Assembly: GCF_000733775.1 (NCBI RefSeq)
Contig: NZ_JPOE01000005.1
Location: 1,364,001-1,428,000 of the forward strand
Direction of reading: 5' to 3'
DNA from: Thiomonas sp. FB-Cd
GTDB taxonomy: Bacteria > Pseudomonadota > Gammaproteobacteria > Burkholderiales > Burkholderiaceae_C
DNA: 64,000 nucleotides
Part shown: in pieces, positions 9,365 to 17,645 of the stretch
How the letters are laid out: every line of letters starts with the position of its first letter
Numbering within the stretch: the stretch's first letter is position 1
Notes under the pieces: generated by a model
Seen by the model: only the letters and a program-made list of their open reading frames with translations
Database searches by the model: none
What the model was told of the DNA's origin: nothing
Translations under genes and position numbers: made by a program

Positions 9365-10686
9365 TGCACCAGCGTGGGAACCATCGGCCCGAAGCTGCCT
9401 CCCGGCAGGCCGGTCGTGGCGCATGGATTGCCAGGCGTGTTGGACAGCCCCTCGAACTCGACACTGGCAGCACCTGCTCCATTCTTGTCGGTGATCGGAT
9501 TGAGCATCAAGACGCAGGCATAGCCCTGCACCGGGGTGGACTGCGGGTTGGAGCCCGTCAGCAGGGAACAGTCGATGATGGGGGCCACGGCGATGCGGCG
9601 GTTGCCGGCAAGCGGGCTTGGCAGCATGTTGGCGTAGTTGTTCCCGAGCCCCATGGGATTGGCGGATTGATAGGGCAGGCCCTGGGCCTGAGAGGTCACG
9701 AAGTTGGACGCCGTGGCCTTGTCTCCTGATGCATCGACGCACGTGGAGGCGTTGCCGCCATAGGCATTGAAGGCGCAAGGCCAGGTGAGGCTGTTGGCGC
9801 CGCTTGTGGATGAAGCCGTGTAGGTAATCCCGGTCTTGTCGGGCTGCGCGCTACTGGGCGTGAGGTTGCTGGTGTAGAGGCCAAAGCGCGTGTTCCAGTA
9901 TTTGGACAGCGCCGTGAGCTGGCCCTGTTGGCCGACTAGCGTGCCGACCGGCGGCAGATTGCATTCACCCGTTCCTGCGAGCATGGCATAGAGCTCGTTC
10001 GCCCCGCCGCTCGGCGGCGTGAAATCAATCCAGTTGTAGCTGCCGGTGTTCGGCCCGCCCGGAGCATAGAGTCCCGTCAACCATTGGCCGACGGTGAGGC
10101 CGTAGTCATTGGATGCGCCTTGTGAATTGGGGCCCTGGCAAACGCCCAGCGGAATCGCGCAACTGGTCACCGATGGCGACAGTGTGGCCACTGCCATGGC
10201 GTTGACCGTCTGCGGGCCAAAACCGAGCAAACGCATGAAGTACATCACGATGCCGGTCTGTGGCAGACTGCACATCACGTACTGCGCGTTCGGACTGGCG
10301 CCGCCGGCGATGGTCTGGTAGACGGAATCCGACCCCCCGGAGCCGCTCAGCACTGTGCTGAAGCTGATGTTGCCAGGCCCCAGCGCAGCATTCGTGGATT
10401 GCAGGTCGACCAGATTGCGGTTGCCCACTGCAATGCCGGCAGCCTCGGCATTCTGCAGGAATGTCCCCGGGCAGGTACCGCCGACGGCTGAGGCGCTACA
10501 GGTGAGCTCGCGCGCTGCGGCCAGAGCGCAGGCGTCGGTGGCGTTCTGCAACTCGGTCTTGATGATGAACATGCGACCAAGGTCGACGATGAGCCCGAGA
10601 AATCCCAGCATCACCACGAGCGCCAGCGCCACCATGACGATGATGGCGCCTTGCTGGGGCGCTCGCCGCACACGTGGCCGTTTCAT
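9361..10686 (-). CDS. TadG-like Flp pilus assembly protein
   Basis: This 441-residue protein begins with a basic segment, then the Tad-like N-terminal helix (QQGAIIVMVALALVVMLGFLG) and the conserved VDLGRMF, followed by a long secreted region. The N-terminal module is the one found in TadG proteins, which may anchor the Flp pilus to the cell. The rest is Gly/Ser/Asn-rich with about ten cysteines and has no von Willebrand A motif that I can see, so its detailed role is open. It is translationally coupled to the TadE gene by a 4-base overlap and follows the lipoprotein gene by 34 bases. Confidence 0.82.
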   Translation of the reverse strand: MKRPRVRRAPQQGAIIVMVALALVVMLGFLGLIVDLGRMFIIKTELQNATDACALAAARELTCSASAVGGTCPGTFLQNAEAAGIAVGNRNLVDLQSTNAALGPGNISFSTVLSGSGGSDSVYQTIAGGASPNAQYVMCSLPQTGIVMYFMRLLGFGPQTVNAMAVATLSPSVTSCAIPLGVCQGPNSQGASNDYGLTVGQWLTGLYAPGGPNTGSYNWIDFTPPSGGANELYAMLAGTGECNLPPVGTLVGQQGQLTALSKYWNTRFGLYTSNLTPSSAQPDKTGITYTASSTSGANSLTWPCAFNAYGGNASTCVDASGDKATASNFVTSQAQGLPYQSANPMGLGNNYANMLPSPLAGNRRIAVAPIIDCSLLTGSNPQSTPVQGYACVLMLNPITDKNGAGAASVEFEGLSNTPGNPCATTGLPGGSFGPMVPTLVQ

Positions 10687-10720
10687 GGCATTCGCCTCGA
10701 TCGCGGGTGGTGCAAGGGGT

Positions 10721-11014
10721 TCACTGACCCCCGCTACTGCTGCCGCCGGCGATCGTGCCCCCGATGTTGATCACGTTGAAGGCAGGCGGCGGCGACTTGT
10801 AGCTCTGGTGGTAGCGGTCGATCACCGCCTGCGCGGATTTGCCGTCCAGGCCCGCAGGACTGCCTGGCTGGATGCCGGCCTGGGGGTCGATGTATTGCGC
10901 CTGCTTGTCGTACAGGACAGCCTGGCCGAAGCTCGAATCGAGCATGGGCGTGGGGCTGCTGCACCCGCTGAGGAGGCCCAGAAGCCCGAGGGATACAAGG
11001 ATCAAGCGGTTCAT
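10721..11014 (-). CDS. Small lipoprotein of the Tad locus
   Basis: A 97-residue protein with a textbook lipoprotein signal (MNRLILVSLGLLGLLSGC, lipobox LSGC at residues 15-18) and a short mature part ending in a Gly/Ser run. I do not recognise a named family. Its position between the secretin gene cpaC and the TadG-like gene suggests that it acts as an outer-membrane helper or pilotin-like factor for the secretin. That is an inference from location only. AGGAG precedes the ATG. Confidence 0.75.
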   Translation of the reverse strand: MNRLILVSLGLLGLLSGCSSPTPMLDSSFGQAVLYDKQAQYIDPQAGIQPGSPAGLDGKSAQAVIDRYHQSYKSPPPAFNVINIGGTIAGGSSSGGQ

Positions 11015-11041
11015 GATGTGCGCTCCTGTCGGGGTGCTCGT

Positions 11042-12637
11042 TCAATGGGTTTCGAAGCCGCCGGCAGCAGCGGGTGCGGCCGGTGCCGAGGCTGGCGGGA
11101 TGGAGCCTTCCATCTGACCCTTCAGGAAGAAGTCGGTGTAGCTGGGCGTGACGAACCGGTCAGTCGGCAGCGCGTAGTGTGCCGGCAGTGGCTTCACCAG
11201 GTGAGGGGTGATGACGAACACCAGTTCGGTCTGGTTCTTCTGGAACTGGCTGCTGCGGAACAAGGGCCCCAGCACCGGGAGGTCACCCAAACCCGGGACA
11301 CGCTTGATCGTCTCGTTGGCGTTGTTCTGGATCATCCCGGCAATGGCAAAGCTCTGGCCATCGCCGAGTTGCACCGTGGTCTGCGCACTGCGGGTCGTGA
11401 AGGTGGGCAAAACCGCGGTGACGCCGCCGACGGTGGTGAACGGCGAGCCGGTTTGCGACAGCTCGGAGACCTCGGAGCTGATCCTGAGGTTGATGTTGCC
11501 GTTGTTCAGGACCACCGGGACAAACTTCAGGCCGACGCCAAAGCTCTTTTCTTCCAGCGTAATGGTCGGCACGCCGCTGATGGCATTGGTCTGCGACACC
11601 GGGATGAAGATCTTCCCACCCGACAGGAAACTGGCCTCCTGCCCGCTGATGGTCATGATGTTGGGCTCCGCGAGTACGCGCACGACGCCGTTGTTGTTCT
11701 CCGCATTCACGGCGACCAGTCGGTTGGCGCTCTGGATTGCGGCGAACACCCCAATGTCGCTGCTCAGCACGGCCGCCGCCGCACTGTCGAGGATGCTGCC
11801 GCCCGCTGAAAACAGGTTCGCGCTCCAGCCGCCAATGGCACCCCGTGCGCGGATTTCGGCGCCAAGGCTGTCGAGCAGTGTCTTGGAGATTTCCGCCACT
11901 TTCACGTCCAGCATCACCTGTTGCGGCGCGCTCACATGGAGCATGTTGATGACTTTTCCCTTCGGTGCGTAGGCTTCGGCAATGGACATGGCGCGCCCGA
12001 CTGCTGTCGTGTCGCGTACCAGGCCGGTGAGGATGTAGGAGTCAGCAGCTGCCTGCACCTTGATGCCCTTGTCCTCCGGCAGCAAGAGATCGAGCTCGCT
12101 CTGCATCGCCGTGGGATCGACGGCCACGGTTACGTCAAGCACCGTGCACTGTCCGTTCTGGCTTTGCACGATGACGTTCATCGTGCCGGCGCGCTTGCCC
12201 AGAAGGTAAAGCTCGCTGGGGCTCAGCAGCATCACGTCGCTGTCGCCCACGCCATTGGTGTTCGCATTCGGCCCCGCGCTGACCTGCGGCTGCGTCGGGA
12301 CGAGGCCGCCCTTGGGCCTGGCGCCTGCTGGCTCGGCCACGGGCTTGCCGGCAGCGCCGCCTGGCAGGCCTCCGATCAGCACCCGGATGGCTGGCTGGGG
12401 CAATCGGACAAGCGTGGACTTGCCCAGAGTAATGGTCGCCGTGGTCGACATGGCAATGCTGCTGCATGGTGGCGCGGAATTGGCGGAGAAGCGCGCAGCA
12501 GGCAGGGATATGGGGGCGCGATGAATGGGCACGGCACGAGCCGGGCCAGCGGGGTCGAGGAGTGCTGCCGCGCAGGCGAGAACCAGCAGGGTTCGCGCGC
12601 CGTGCATCGTCGTTTGGATCAACCGGTGCATGTTCAT
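11042..12637 (-). CDS. cpaC: Tad pilus outer-membrane secretin CpaC/RcpA
   Basis: CpaC forms the outer-membrane channel of the Flp pilus. The 531-residue protein has a signal peptide (cleavage near residue 35), an N-terminal pilus/BON-type domain (about 65-240, with LLSPSELYLLGKRAGT) and a secretin domain (about 290-500). The secretin domain shows LDVKVAEISKTLLDSLG and the conserved C-terminal VPGLGDLPVLGPLFRS and TELVFVITPHLV. GAGGGG lies eight bases before the ATG. It follows cpaB and precedes the small lipoprotein gene in the same transcript. Confidence 0.95.
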   Translation of the reverse strand: MNMHRLIQTTMHGARTLLVLACAAALLDPAGPARAVPIHRAPISLPAARFSANSAPPCSSIAMSTTATITLGKSTLVRLPQPAIRVLIGGLPGGAAGKPVAEPAGARPKGGLVPTQPQVSAGPNANTNGVGDSDVMLLSPSELYLLGKRAGTMNVIVQSQNGQCTVLDVTVAVDPTAMQSELDLLLPEDKGIKVQAAADSYILTGLVRDTTAVGRAMSIAEAYAPKGKVINMLHVSAPQQVMLDVKVAEISKTLLDSLGAEIRARGAIGGWSANLFSAGGSILDSAAAAVLSSDIGVFAAIQSANRLVAVNAENNNGVVRVLAEPNIMTISGQEASFLSGGKIFIPVSQTNAISGVPTITLEEKSFGVGLKFVPVVLNNGNINLRISSEVSELSQTGSPFTTVGGVTAVLPTFTTRSAQTTVQLGDGQSFAIAGMIQNNANETIKRVPGLGDLPVLGPLFRSSQFQKNQTELVFVITPHLVKPLPAHYALPTDRFVTPSYTDFFLKGQMEGSIPPASAPAAPAAAGGFETH

Positions 12638-12686
12638 TCTTGTTCCCCTCGGTTCGCTGCAGCGCTCAGGCCTGGTTGTGTTGGGT

Positions 12687-13538
12687 TCAAAAGCACTGCA
12701 GGGTGCTGACTCCGTTTTTCACCACGTCCACACAGTCGCGACTCGCTGCGGCGGCCTCGCGGATTTGCCGGGGACGGGGCCGATAGGCCACGTGCCGTTC
12801 GACATCAACGGGCTTTGCCGGGGGTTGTGGAGACTCGGCGGTGGTGTCGAGCAGCTCGGGCTTCATCACGCCGGGCACGCGCATTTTGGTGGTGTCCATC
12901 TGGTTGCGCAGCACCAGTGACAGGGTGCCGATATTGCGCGCCAGGTCGATCTTTTCGGCTTGCTCCGGCGTGACTTCAAGCGTCACGGCGTTGACGACGC
13001 GGGGCTTGGTCTCGTCGCGCGACGTTTCCTGAGCGACAGCCAGCACAAGGATGTGTTGAAGCACGATCTTCGAGATCTGGCTGTCGTGTTGAAGATTCGA
13101 GCTGTCCTGGGTGTTGACGATGATGTCCACGTAGTTTCCCGGCAAGGCGAAACCCGCCACGCCGATCACATCGTTCACGCGCACGGTGATGGCGCGGTAA
13201 CCGTCGGCAATCACGGCTGAAAGCCCGCCCGCCGTGCCCACCGGCGCAAGCTTGGACTCCACCAGCGGCTCTCCGCGCAACACCGTGGTCTTCACCACCC
13301 GCCCGTCGAGCTTCTTCACGTCTGTGAAGGCCCCGGGAGGCACGCTGCCCGCCGGCCAGTCTGCGGTGGTGAGCATCTGCGCGTTGAGCCGCGAGCCCAG
13401 CTGAATGTCCACCGCTGCAACCACCACCTTGTTGCCGGCGACCGCGCGCTGCTGCAACCAGTTTGCCGCCAGGACTGCGGCCAGCAGGCCAAGCAGCAGG
13501 GACACGACCAGCATGGCAATTGCTCTGGGGTTTTTCAT
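12687..13538 (-). CDS. cpaB: Flp pilus assembly protein CpaB/RcpC
   Basis: CpaB/RcpC is a periplasmic, membrane-anchored protein that works with the secretin. The 283-residue product has an N-terminal helix (about 8-28) and a SAF domain (about 38-105, VDIQLGSRLNAQMLTTADWP). An RcpC-type domain follows (about 105-225, with GYRAITVRVNDVIGVAGFALPGNYVDI split over two strands). GAGGAG precedes the ATG. It lies 48 bases downstream of the AAA+ ATPase gene and 49 bases upstream of cpaC. Confidence 0.93.
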   Translation of the reverse strand: MKNPRAIAMLVVSLLLGLLAAVLAANWLQQRAVAGNKVVVAAVDIQLGSRLNAQMLTTADWPAGSVPPGAFTDVKKLDGRVVKTTVLRGEPLVESKLAPVGTAGGLSAVIADGYRAITVRVNDVIGVAGFALPGNYVDIIVNTQDSSNLQHDSQISKIVLQHILVLAVAQETSRDETKPRVVNAVTLEVTPEQAEKIDLARNIGTLSLVLRNQMDTTKMRVPGVMKPELLDTTAESPQPPAKPVDVERHVAYRPRPRQIREAAAASRDCVDVVKNGVSTLQCF

Positions 13539-13586
13539 GGCCTGTCTCCTCGTCTTGCCGCAGCGCGTCGAAATCGGTGTGGTGCT

Positions 13587-15035
13587 TCAGTGCTTGGCGA
13601 AATAGTTGTTCCAGGCCCAATCCAGGTTGGCCGCGCTCAACGTCGCAGCTTCGCCCTGGAAACGGGCACGGTCGCGAACCTGCTCGAGCAAATCACGCGG
13701 CAGGCAGGCCAGAAGAGGCCTGTCTTCGGCGGCATGGTGCTGCAGCAGATGCTCCACCGCAGCGCTCGAATAGGGGATCTCAAACTCGTCGCACACCTGT
13801 TGAAAGATGGCGCGGTAATCGGGCTCGTCGATGTGGCCCATATGAATCTTGTAGCCAAGCCGGCGCAGGAAGGCCTCGTCGGCCAGTTGGGACGGCAGCA
13901 GGTTGGAGGAGAACACCACAATCACGTCAAACGGGACCAGGAACTTGGCGCCGGTGTGCAGGCCGAGAAAGTCGATGGCGCGGTCCAGCGGGACGATCCA
14001 CCGGTTCATGAGGCTCTGCGCCGGCACGAGTTGCCGGCCGAGGTCATCGATGATGAACAGGCCATTGTTGGCCTTGACCTGCGGTGGAGCCTGGTAGAAG
14101 CCCGCCTCGCGGTCGAATTGCAGATCCACCATGGGCAGCGTCAATTCGGCGCCGGTGCGAACCACCGGTCGCTCGCAGGCCACCCAGCGCAGGTCCCGGC
14201 CAGTGCCACGATCCAGACCCTGGTGAGGCAACGGCTCGTCGACTGCGCAGTGCACCATGGGGTCGTAGATCTGCATGATCTCGTTATCCACGGCAACGGC
14301 ATGCGGAATGGCGACGTGGCCCGACAGCAGTCGCACCAGCAGTTCCGATACATAGGTCTTGCCGCTTCCAGGCGGGCCGTAGACAAAGATGGCACGGCCC
14401 GAATTCATCGCTGCGCCGAATTGCTCGGTGATTTGCGGTCGGATCACAACCCCACGGAACGCGACCTGCAGCTGCGGCTGCGTCACCCGCATGCTTTTCA
14501 CGGACTGATGGCGCACCTGGGCGACGTAGGCCTCAAGGCCCACCGGCGCCGGGCCGGCGTATTGGCTGCGGCGCAGAAAGTCGCGCGCGCGATTGCGGCC
14601 CAACTCGGTGAGATTGAAGGCCATGGCCGCGTCGGTTTCGCCGCGGCGTGACATCTCGCACAGCCGTTCGCTGCGCAGAAAGCCCAGCAGGGCCTCCAGC
14701 ACGGTCGCGGGCAGGCACACGTGCGCACTCAATTCGGGCAGACGCATCTGGCCGCGCAGATACAGCACCTTGACCATCAGCTCCAGAAGCAGCGCCTCGC
14801 TGACCCCCGTGTCCTGCACCCGCCGCACAGCGGGTGGGAGGACGGACACAGGCGCGGGCGCGGTAGCCGGTGACGGCGCAGAAGGAAATTCGACGTCGGC
14901 GTCAGGACCATGGTTCACGGTGTCGTCCAACGCCGGCTCGGTAGCCGGCGGCGCGCTTTTGCCGATGGCGCCGGGGCGCAGCAGGTCGGGCGCGTCGACC
15001 CCGAGCCACAGCGGCGAGGTGTCGTTTTCAAACAT
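13587..15035 (-). CDS. AAA+ ATPase of the Tad locus
   Basis: The 482-residue protein has a Pro/Ala-rich N-terminal region (about 1-90), a winged-helix-like segment (about 90-170) and an AAA+ module. The module contains Walker A YGPPGSGKT near 225-235, Walker B LFIIDDLG, sensor-1-like VVFSSN and an arginine-rich lid. It is not TadA and is absent from the minimal Tad set; similar ATPases sit in Tad loci of Burkholderiales. Its role is unknown; a remodelling or chaperone function is an inference. The ATG at 15035 overlaps the end of the prepilin peptidase gene by 8 bases; an ATG at 15062 is also possible. Confidence 0.8.
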   Translation of the reverse strand: MFENDTSPLWLGVDAPDLLRPGAIGKSAPPATEPALDDTVNHGPDADVEFPSAPSPATAPAPVSVLPPAVRRVQDTGVSEALLLELMVKVLYLRGQMRLPELSAHVCLPATVLEALLGFLRSERLCEMSRRGETDAAMAFNLTELGRNRARDFLRRSQYAGPAPVGLEAYVAQVRHQSVKSMRVTQPQLQVAFRGVVIRPQITEQFGAAMNSGRAIFVYGPPGSGKTYVSELLVRLLSGHVAIPHAVAVDNEIMQIYDPMVHCAVDEPLPHQGLDRGTGRDLRWVACERPVVRTGAELTLPMVDLQFDREAGFYQAPPQVKANNGLFIIDDLGRQLVPAQSLMNRWIVPLDRAIDFLGLHTGAKFLVPFDVIVVFSSNLLPSQLADEAFLRRLGYKIHMGHIDEPDYRAIFQQVCDEFEIPYSSAAVEHLLQHHAAEDRPLLACLPRDLLEQVRDRARFQGEAATLSAANLDWAWNNYFAKH

Positions 15036-15630
15036 AGCTGACAAATCCCAATTGGCGCGCAATCAGGAACAGCGTCGTACCGGCGGCAATGGCCACCGCA
15101 TATGGCAACATGCCTGCCGATTCGCTGCGGGCAATCTGTGCGGTCGGTGCGCTGCCGGCGGCCAGCTGCAAGGAGCCGACGAGCGCGGCCTGACTGAGGT
15201 TATGCCACAGCCGACCCAGCCGGCCTTTGACCAGGACGATGGCCAGCGCCAGGACGCCTCCGGCCATGAAGCTCCAAAGCACGGCATGAAGGCCGTCCCA
15301 GGGGCCGAGGTAGGCACCCGTCATGGCCATGAGTTTCACGTCTCCCGCGGCCATGCCGCGCAGCAGATAGAACGGCAGGGTGAGGACGAAGCCCACCCCA
15401 ACGCCTTCAAGCGCGCCGAGCACGCCGACGCCGTCGTGTACGTAATCGGGGTGAAACCCGTTGTAGACCAGCGCATAACCGAGGCCGGCGAGCACAAGCC
15501 AGTTGGGAATGCGGTGGCGCGCCAGATCGATGGCACCAGCCAATAACAGCACGCCGATGAGCGCACCCAGGCGCGGATCGGTGGCGAGCATCCCCAAAAG
15601 GGTCAGGGCATCGTTCCAGTTGCTGGACAT
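15028..15630 (-). CDS. tadV: Prepilin peptidase TadV/CpaA
   Basis: TadV is the A24-family aspartic peptidase that cleaves the leaders of Flp pilin and of the TadE/F pseudopilins. The 200-residue membrane protein has five to six hydrophobic helices and both catalytic aspartates in context: DLARHRIPN near residue 35 and GDVKLMAMTGA near residue 96. It lacks the N-terminal methyltransferase domain of PilD, as usual for the Tad branch. It lies just downstream of the two pilin genes. Confidence 0.94.
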   Translation of the reverse strand: MSSNWNDALTLLGMLATDPRLGALIGVLLLAGAIDLARHRIPNWLVLAGLGYALVYNGFHPDYVHDGVGVLGALEGVGVGFVLTLPFYLLRGMAAGDVKLMAMTGAYLGPWDGLHAVLWSFMAGGVLALAIVLVKGRLGRLWHNLSQAALVGSLQLAAGSAPTAQIARSESAGMLPYAVAIAAGTTLFLIARQLGFVSYV

Positions 15631-15654
15631 GGCGGCATCCGTGTCGGAGGGGGC

Positions 15655-15852
15655 TCAGCAGGAGGCCTGGCCGGTGGCAGCCTTGGTCACCTTGTTGCAA
15701 ATCGCGGTATAGAGTGTCAGCAGGCTCTGGCCCATGACGCCGACCGCCACAGCAGCGGCCATTGCAATCAGCGCCGCCAGCAGCGCGTACTCGATCATCG
15801 TCACGCCACCCTCATCGCGGACGAGTTGCCTGCATACACTGCGCGTGCTCAT
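15655..15852 (-). CDS. flp: Flp family type IVb pilin
   Basis: A 65-residue pilin precursor: leader with DEGG, then VTMIEYALLAALIAMAAAVAV, matching the Flp signature of a Gly cleavage site followed by a Glu-Tyr pair in the hydrophobic helix. Two cysteines lie in the short C-terminal tail (ICNKV and a final Cys), which may form a disulfide. It is 79 bases downstream of a second Flp gene that shares the same core. The upstream frame is open to 15960, but only the ATG at 15852 gives a Flp leader. Confidence 0.95.
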   Translation of the reverse strand: MSTRSVCRQLVRDEGGVTMIEYALLAALIAMAAAVAVGVMGQSLLTLYTAICNKVTKAATGQASC

Positions 15853-15931
15853 GATCGTCCCCGGAAAGTCTCTACCGTGAGGGCGTCGCCGCAGCGGGGC
15901 CACCGCGACGCCCGTCTTGGCTGCACACGAT

Positions 15932-16129
15932 TCAGCACGTTGCAGTGCCACCAGCTGCACTTTGGAGGCAGTTTGCGATCTTGGTGAAGACCTGCTGGAT
16001 GCCGCCTTCCAGGATGATGATGGTGGCGATCAGCGCAACCGCGATCAGTGCGGCCAGGAGGGCGTACTCGATCATGGTCACGCCTTCGTCGTCGCGAACA
16101 AAGCGTTGGATGTGGGTCTGGATGCTCAT
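15932..16129 (-). CDS. flp: Flp family type IVb pilin
   Basis: A second 65-residue Flp pilin precursor with the same core (EGVTMIEYALLAALIA) and two C-terminal-half cysteines (ANCLQ and a final Cys). It is the promoter-proximal gene of the locus, so it may be the major pilin, with the copy at 15655-15852 as the minor one. GGAG lies before the ATG. The upstream region 16130-16317 carries palindromes that may be regulator-binding sites. Confidence 0.95.
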   Translation of the reverse strand: MSIQTHIQRFVRDDEGVTMIEYALLAALIAVALIATIIILEGGIQQVFTKIANCLQSAAGGTATC

Positions 16130-16254
16130 TGCGGTACTCCAAGGGGATGAGGAAAAAAGTCCGTGGCCGCAGCCGCGGCCTTGGGGGCGACAGATGCGAT
16201 AGGCTTCCGCATCTGCTTGAGGCCCATGCTAGACACAACCGTCGCCGTTCGGAT

Positions 16255-16268
16255 GGGATCATGATCCC
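16255..16268. promoter_or_regulatory. 14-bp perfect palindrome upstream of the pilin genes
   Basis: GGGATCATGATCCC reads the same on both strands. It lies 126 bases upstream of the first Flp start, between the pilin promoter area and the receiver gene. It may be a regulator site; no factor is known to me for this sequence. Confidence 0.4.
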
Positions 16269-16282
16269 CAAATCAGGGGTCT

Positions 16283-16313
16283 CATTTGTCCCGCTCCGTC
16301 AGGACAAATGTCC
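16283..16313. promoter_or_regulatory. Inverted repeats with TGTCC/GGACA half-sites upstream of flp
   Basis: A 9-bp inverted repeat, CATTTGTCC (16283-16291) and GGACAAATG (16302-16310), overlaps a second palindrome GGACA-AA-TGTCC (16302-16313). The same GGACA-NN-TGTCC core recurs at 16867-16882. Dimeric NarL-family regulators bind such short inverted half-sites, and a NarL-type regulator is encoded next door, so an operator for pilus control is a reasonable inference. Confidence 0.5.
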
Positions 16314-16317
16314 CGTT

Positions 16318-16782
16318 TCATGGGCCGGGTTTGCCGATCTCGCGGGGCCCTATCGAGGGTGATTCGGTTGCCTGCGCGTCGAACCATCGGCCAAACCGAT
16401 GCACGCTGTCGATCGTGCGCAGCAGCAACTCGGCTGGTGCGGCCTTGCCCAGTGCGGAATAGGCTCCCATGGTGCGGGCGCGCCGCTGCAGTTCAGCGTC
16501 TGGAGCAGCGCTGAGCACGATGACGCGCATGCCGCCCACGCTGTTGAGCTCGGGGATGAGGTCCAGGCCGTTGTCACTGTCGAGCACACTGTCGAGGAGC
16601 ACGATGTGGGGGCGGGCATGGCGTGCGGCGAGCAGGGCCTCGGTGCGGTTGGCAGCCACCCCGACGAGTTCCAGTCGCGGCCACTCGCCCTGGATCAACC
16701 GCGCCATGCCCCAGAGCACGGTGCGGTAGTCGTCGACGATGAGCACGCGGATGGGGGCTGTCGCAGGTGTGGGGACATACAT
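16318..16782 (-). CDS. Receiver-only response regulator
   Basis: A 154-residue protein that is almost only a CheY-like receiver domain. The acidic pair is Asp17-Asp18, the phosphoacceptor Asp64 (VLLDS), the switch Ser91 (VIVLS) and the Lys113 (LGK). No DNA-binding domain follows; only about 25 residues remain after the domain. Its receiver resembles that of the NarL-type regulator encoded upstream (both have VLWG or MLWG after the acidic pair), suggesting a duplication followed by loss of the HTH part. It could compete for phosphate from the shared kinase. ATG at 16782 gives the natural receiver start; the open frame reaches 16908. Confidence 0.85.
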   Translation of the reverse strand: MYVPTPATAPIRVLIVDDYRTVLWGMARLIQGEWPRLELVGVAANRTEALLAARHARPHIVLLDSVLDSDNGLDLIPELNSVGGMRVIVLSAAPDAELQRRARTMGAYSALGKAAPAELLLRTIDSVHRFGRWFDAQATESPSIGPREIGKPGP

Positions 16783-16866
16783 GGTGATGCCCGGTGATGA
16801 AGAGCCAGGCTCCCAAGGTAAGGCCGCCGCCGGCAAAAAGGCATGGGAGAAGGCTCCCGTTCTCGT

Positions 16867-16882
16867 CGGGACAGATGTCCCG
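16867..16882. promoter_or_regulatory. Palindrome CGGGACA-GA-TGTCCCG upstream of the receiver gene
   Basis: Seven-base arms CGGGACA and TGTCCCG flank a 2-base centre. It lies between the NarL-type regulator gene (stop at 16915) and the receiver gene (start at 16782), and it shares its core with the repeats at 16283-16313. Likely a binding site for a dimeric regulator, perhaps the one encoded immediately upstream. Confidence 0.5.
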
Positions 16883-16914
16883 GATGGACGCCTGCGCCCT
16901 TCGCGCACCCTCGA

Positions 16915-17619
16915 TCACGCCTGGCCGGCGGCCAATTGGTGCTCGATGGCGTATAGGGTCAGGGCCACCCGGTTTTGCACGCCAAGCTTGTCGTAGATCG
17001 CGGTGAGGTGGTTGCGCAGCGTGTGGTCACTCATGCACAGGCTATCAGCCAGGGTCTTGTTCGGTGCACCGGGCTTCTTGACCAGGGCGGCGACGATGTC
17101 GCGTTCCTTTGCGGTGAGGCTGGCGATGCGCGCGGCATGGGGATCACCAGAGCTTGATGCACCGGTGGAACCACTGGTCAGACGTTCAAGCAGACGCGAC
17201 ATGGTGCTGCGATCCATCCAGACCTCGCCGGCGTGCACGCGCTGGATGGCAAGCAAGATGGTCTCGGCGGGAACGTCCTTCAGCAGCACGCCACGTGCTC
17301 CGCCGAGGATGGCACGCTGGTGAACCTGCGGGTCGCGCAGACCCGTGAGGACGAGCACGCGCGCTGGGGTACGGCGCTGGATGTCGCCGAGGAAGTCCAG
17401 CGCGCTTTCGCCATTGAGGTCGAGGTCGAGCAGGATGAGGTCGGGTTCGACGGCGTCGAGTGCCTGGAAGATTTCCTGGCGACTGCCGGCTTTGCCCACG
17501 ATTTGCATCCGGGGGTGCTCGCTTACGATGAGACGGTCCAGTCCCCAGAGCATGCATTTGTGATCGTCCACCAAAAGAATGCGAATGGGATGGACTTGGT
17601 CATCGGTCGCGGTGTTCAT
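16915..17619 (-). CDS. NarL/FixJ-family response regulator
   Basis: A 234-residue transcription regulator with an N-terminal receiver and a C-terminal LuxR-type helix-turn-helix. The receiver has Asp18-Asp19, phosphoacceptor Asp65 in LILLDLDL, Thr in VLVLTG and Lys in LLKDVP. The HTH is at about 165-230, with SLTAKERDIVAALV and DKLGVQNRVALTLY. All phosphorylation residues are present. It is encoded 26 bases downstream of a NarX/DegS-type sensor kinase, its evident partner, and upstream of the receiver-only gene and the Tad locus. ATG at 17619 is chosen because upstream residues are low-complexity and unlike a receiver. Confidence 0.93.
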   Translation of the reverse strand: MNTATDDQVHPIRILLVDDHKCMLWGLDRLIVSEHPRMQIVGKAGSRQEIFQALDAVEPDLILLDLDLNGESALDFLGDIQRRTPARVLVLTGLRDPQVHQRAILGGARGVLLKDVPAETILLAIQRVHAGEVWMDRSTMSRLLERLTSGSTGASSSGDPHAARIASLTAKERDIVAALVKKPGAPNKTLADSLCMSDHTLRNHLTAIYDKLGVQNRVALTLYAIEHQLAAGQA

Positions 17620-17645
17620 GGCAGTGCTCGGTGGTGATGGCAACG

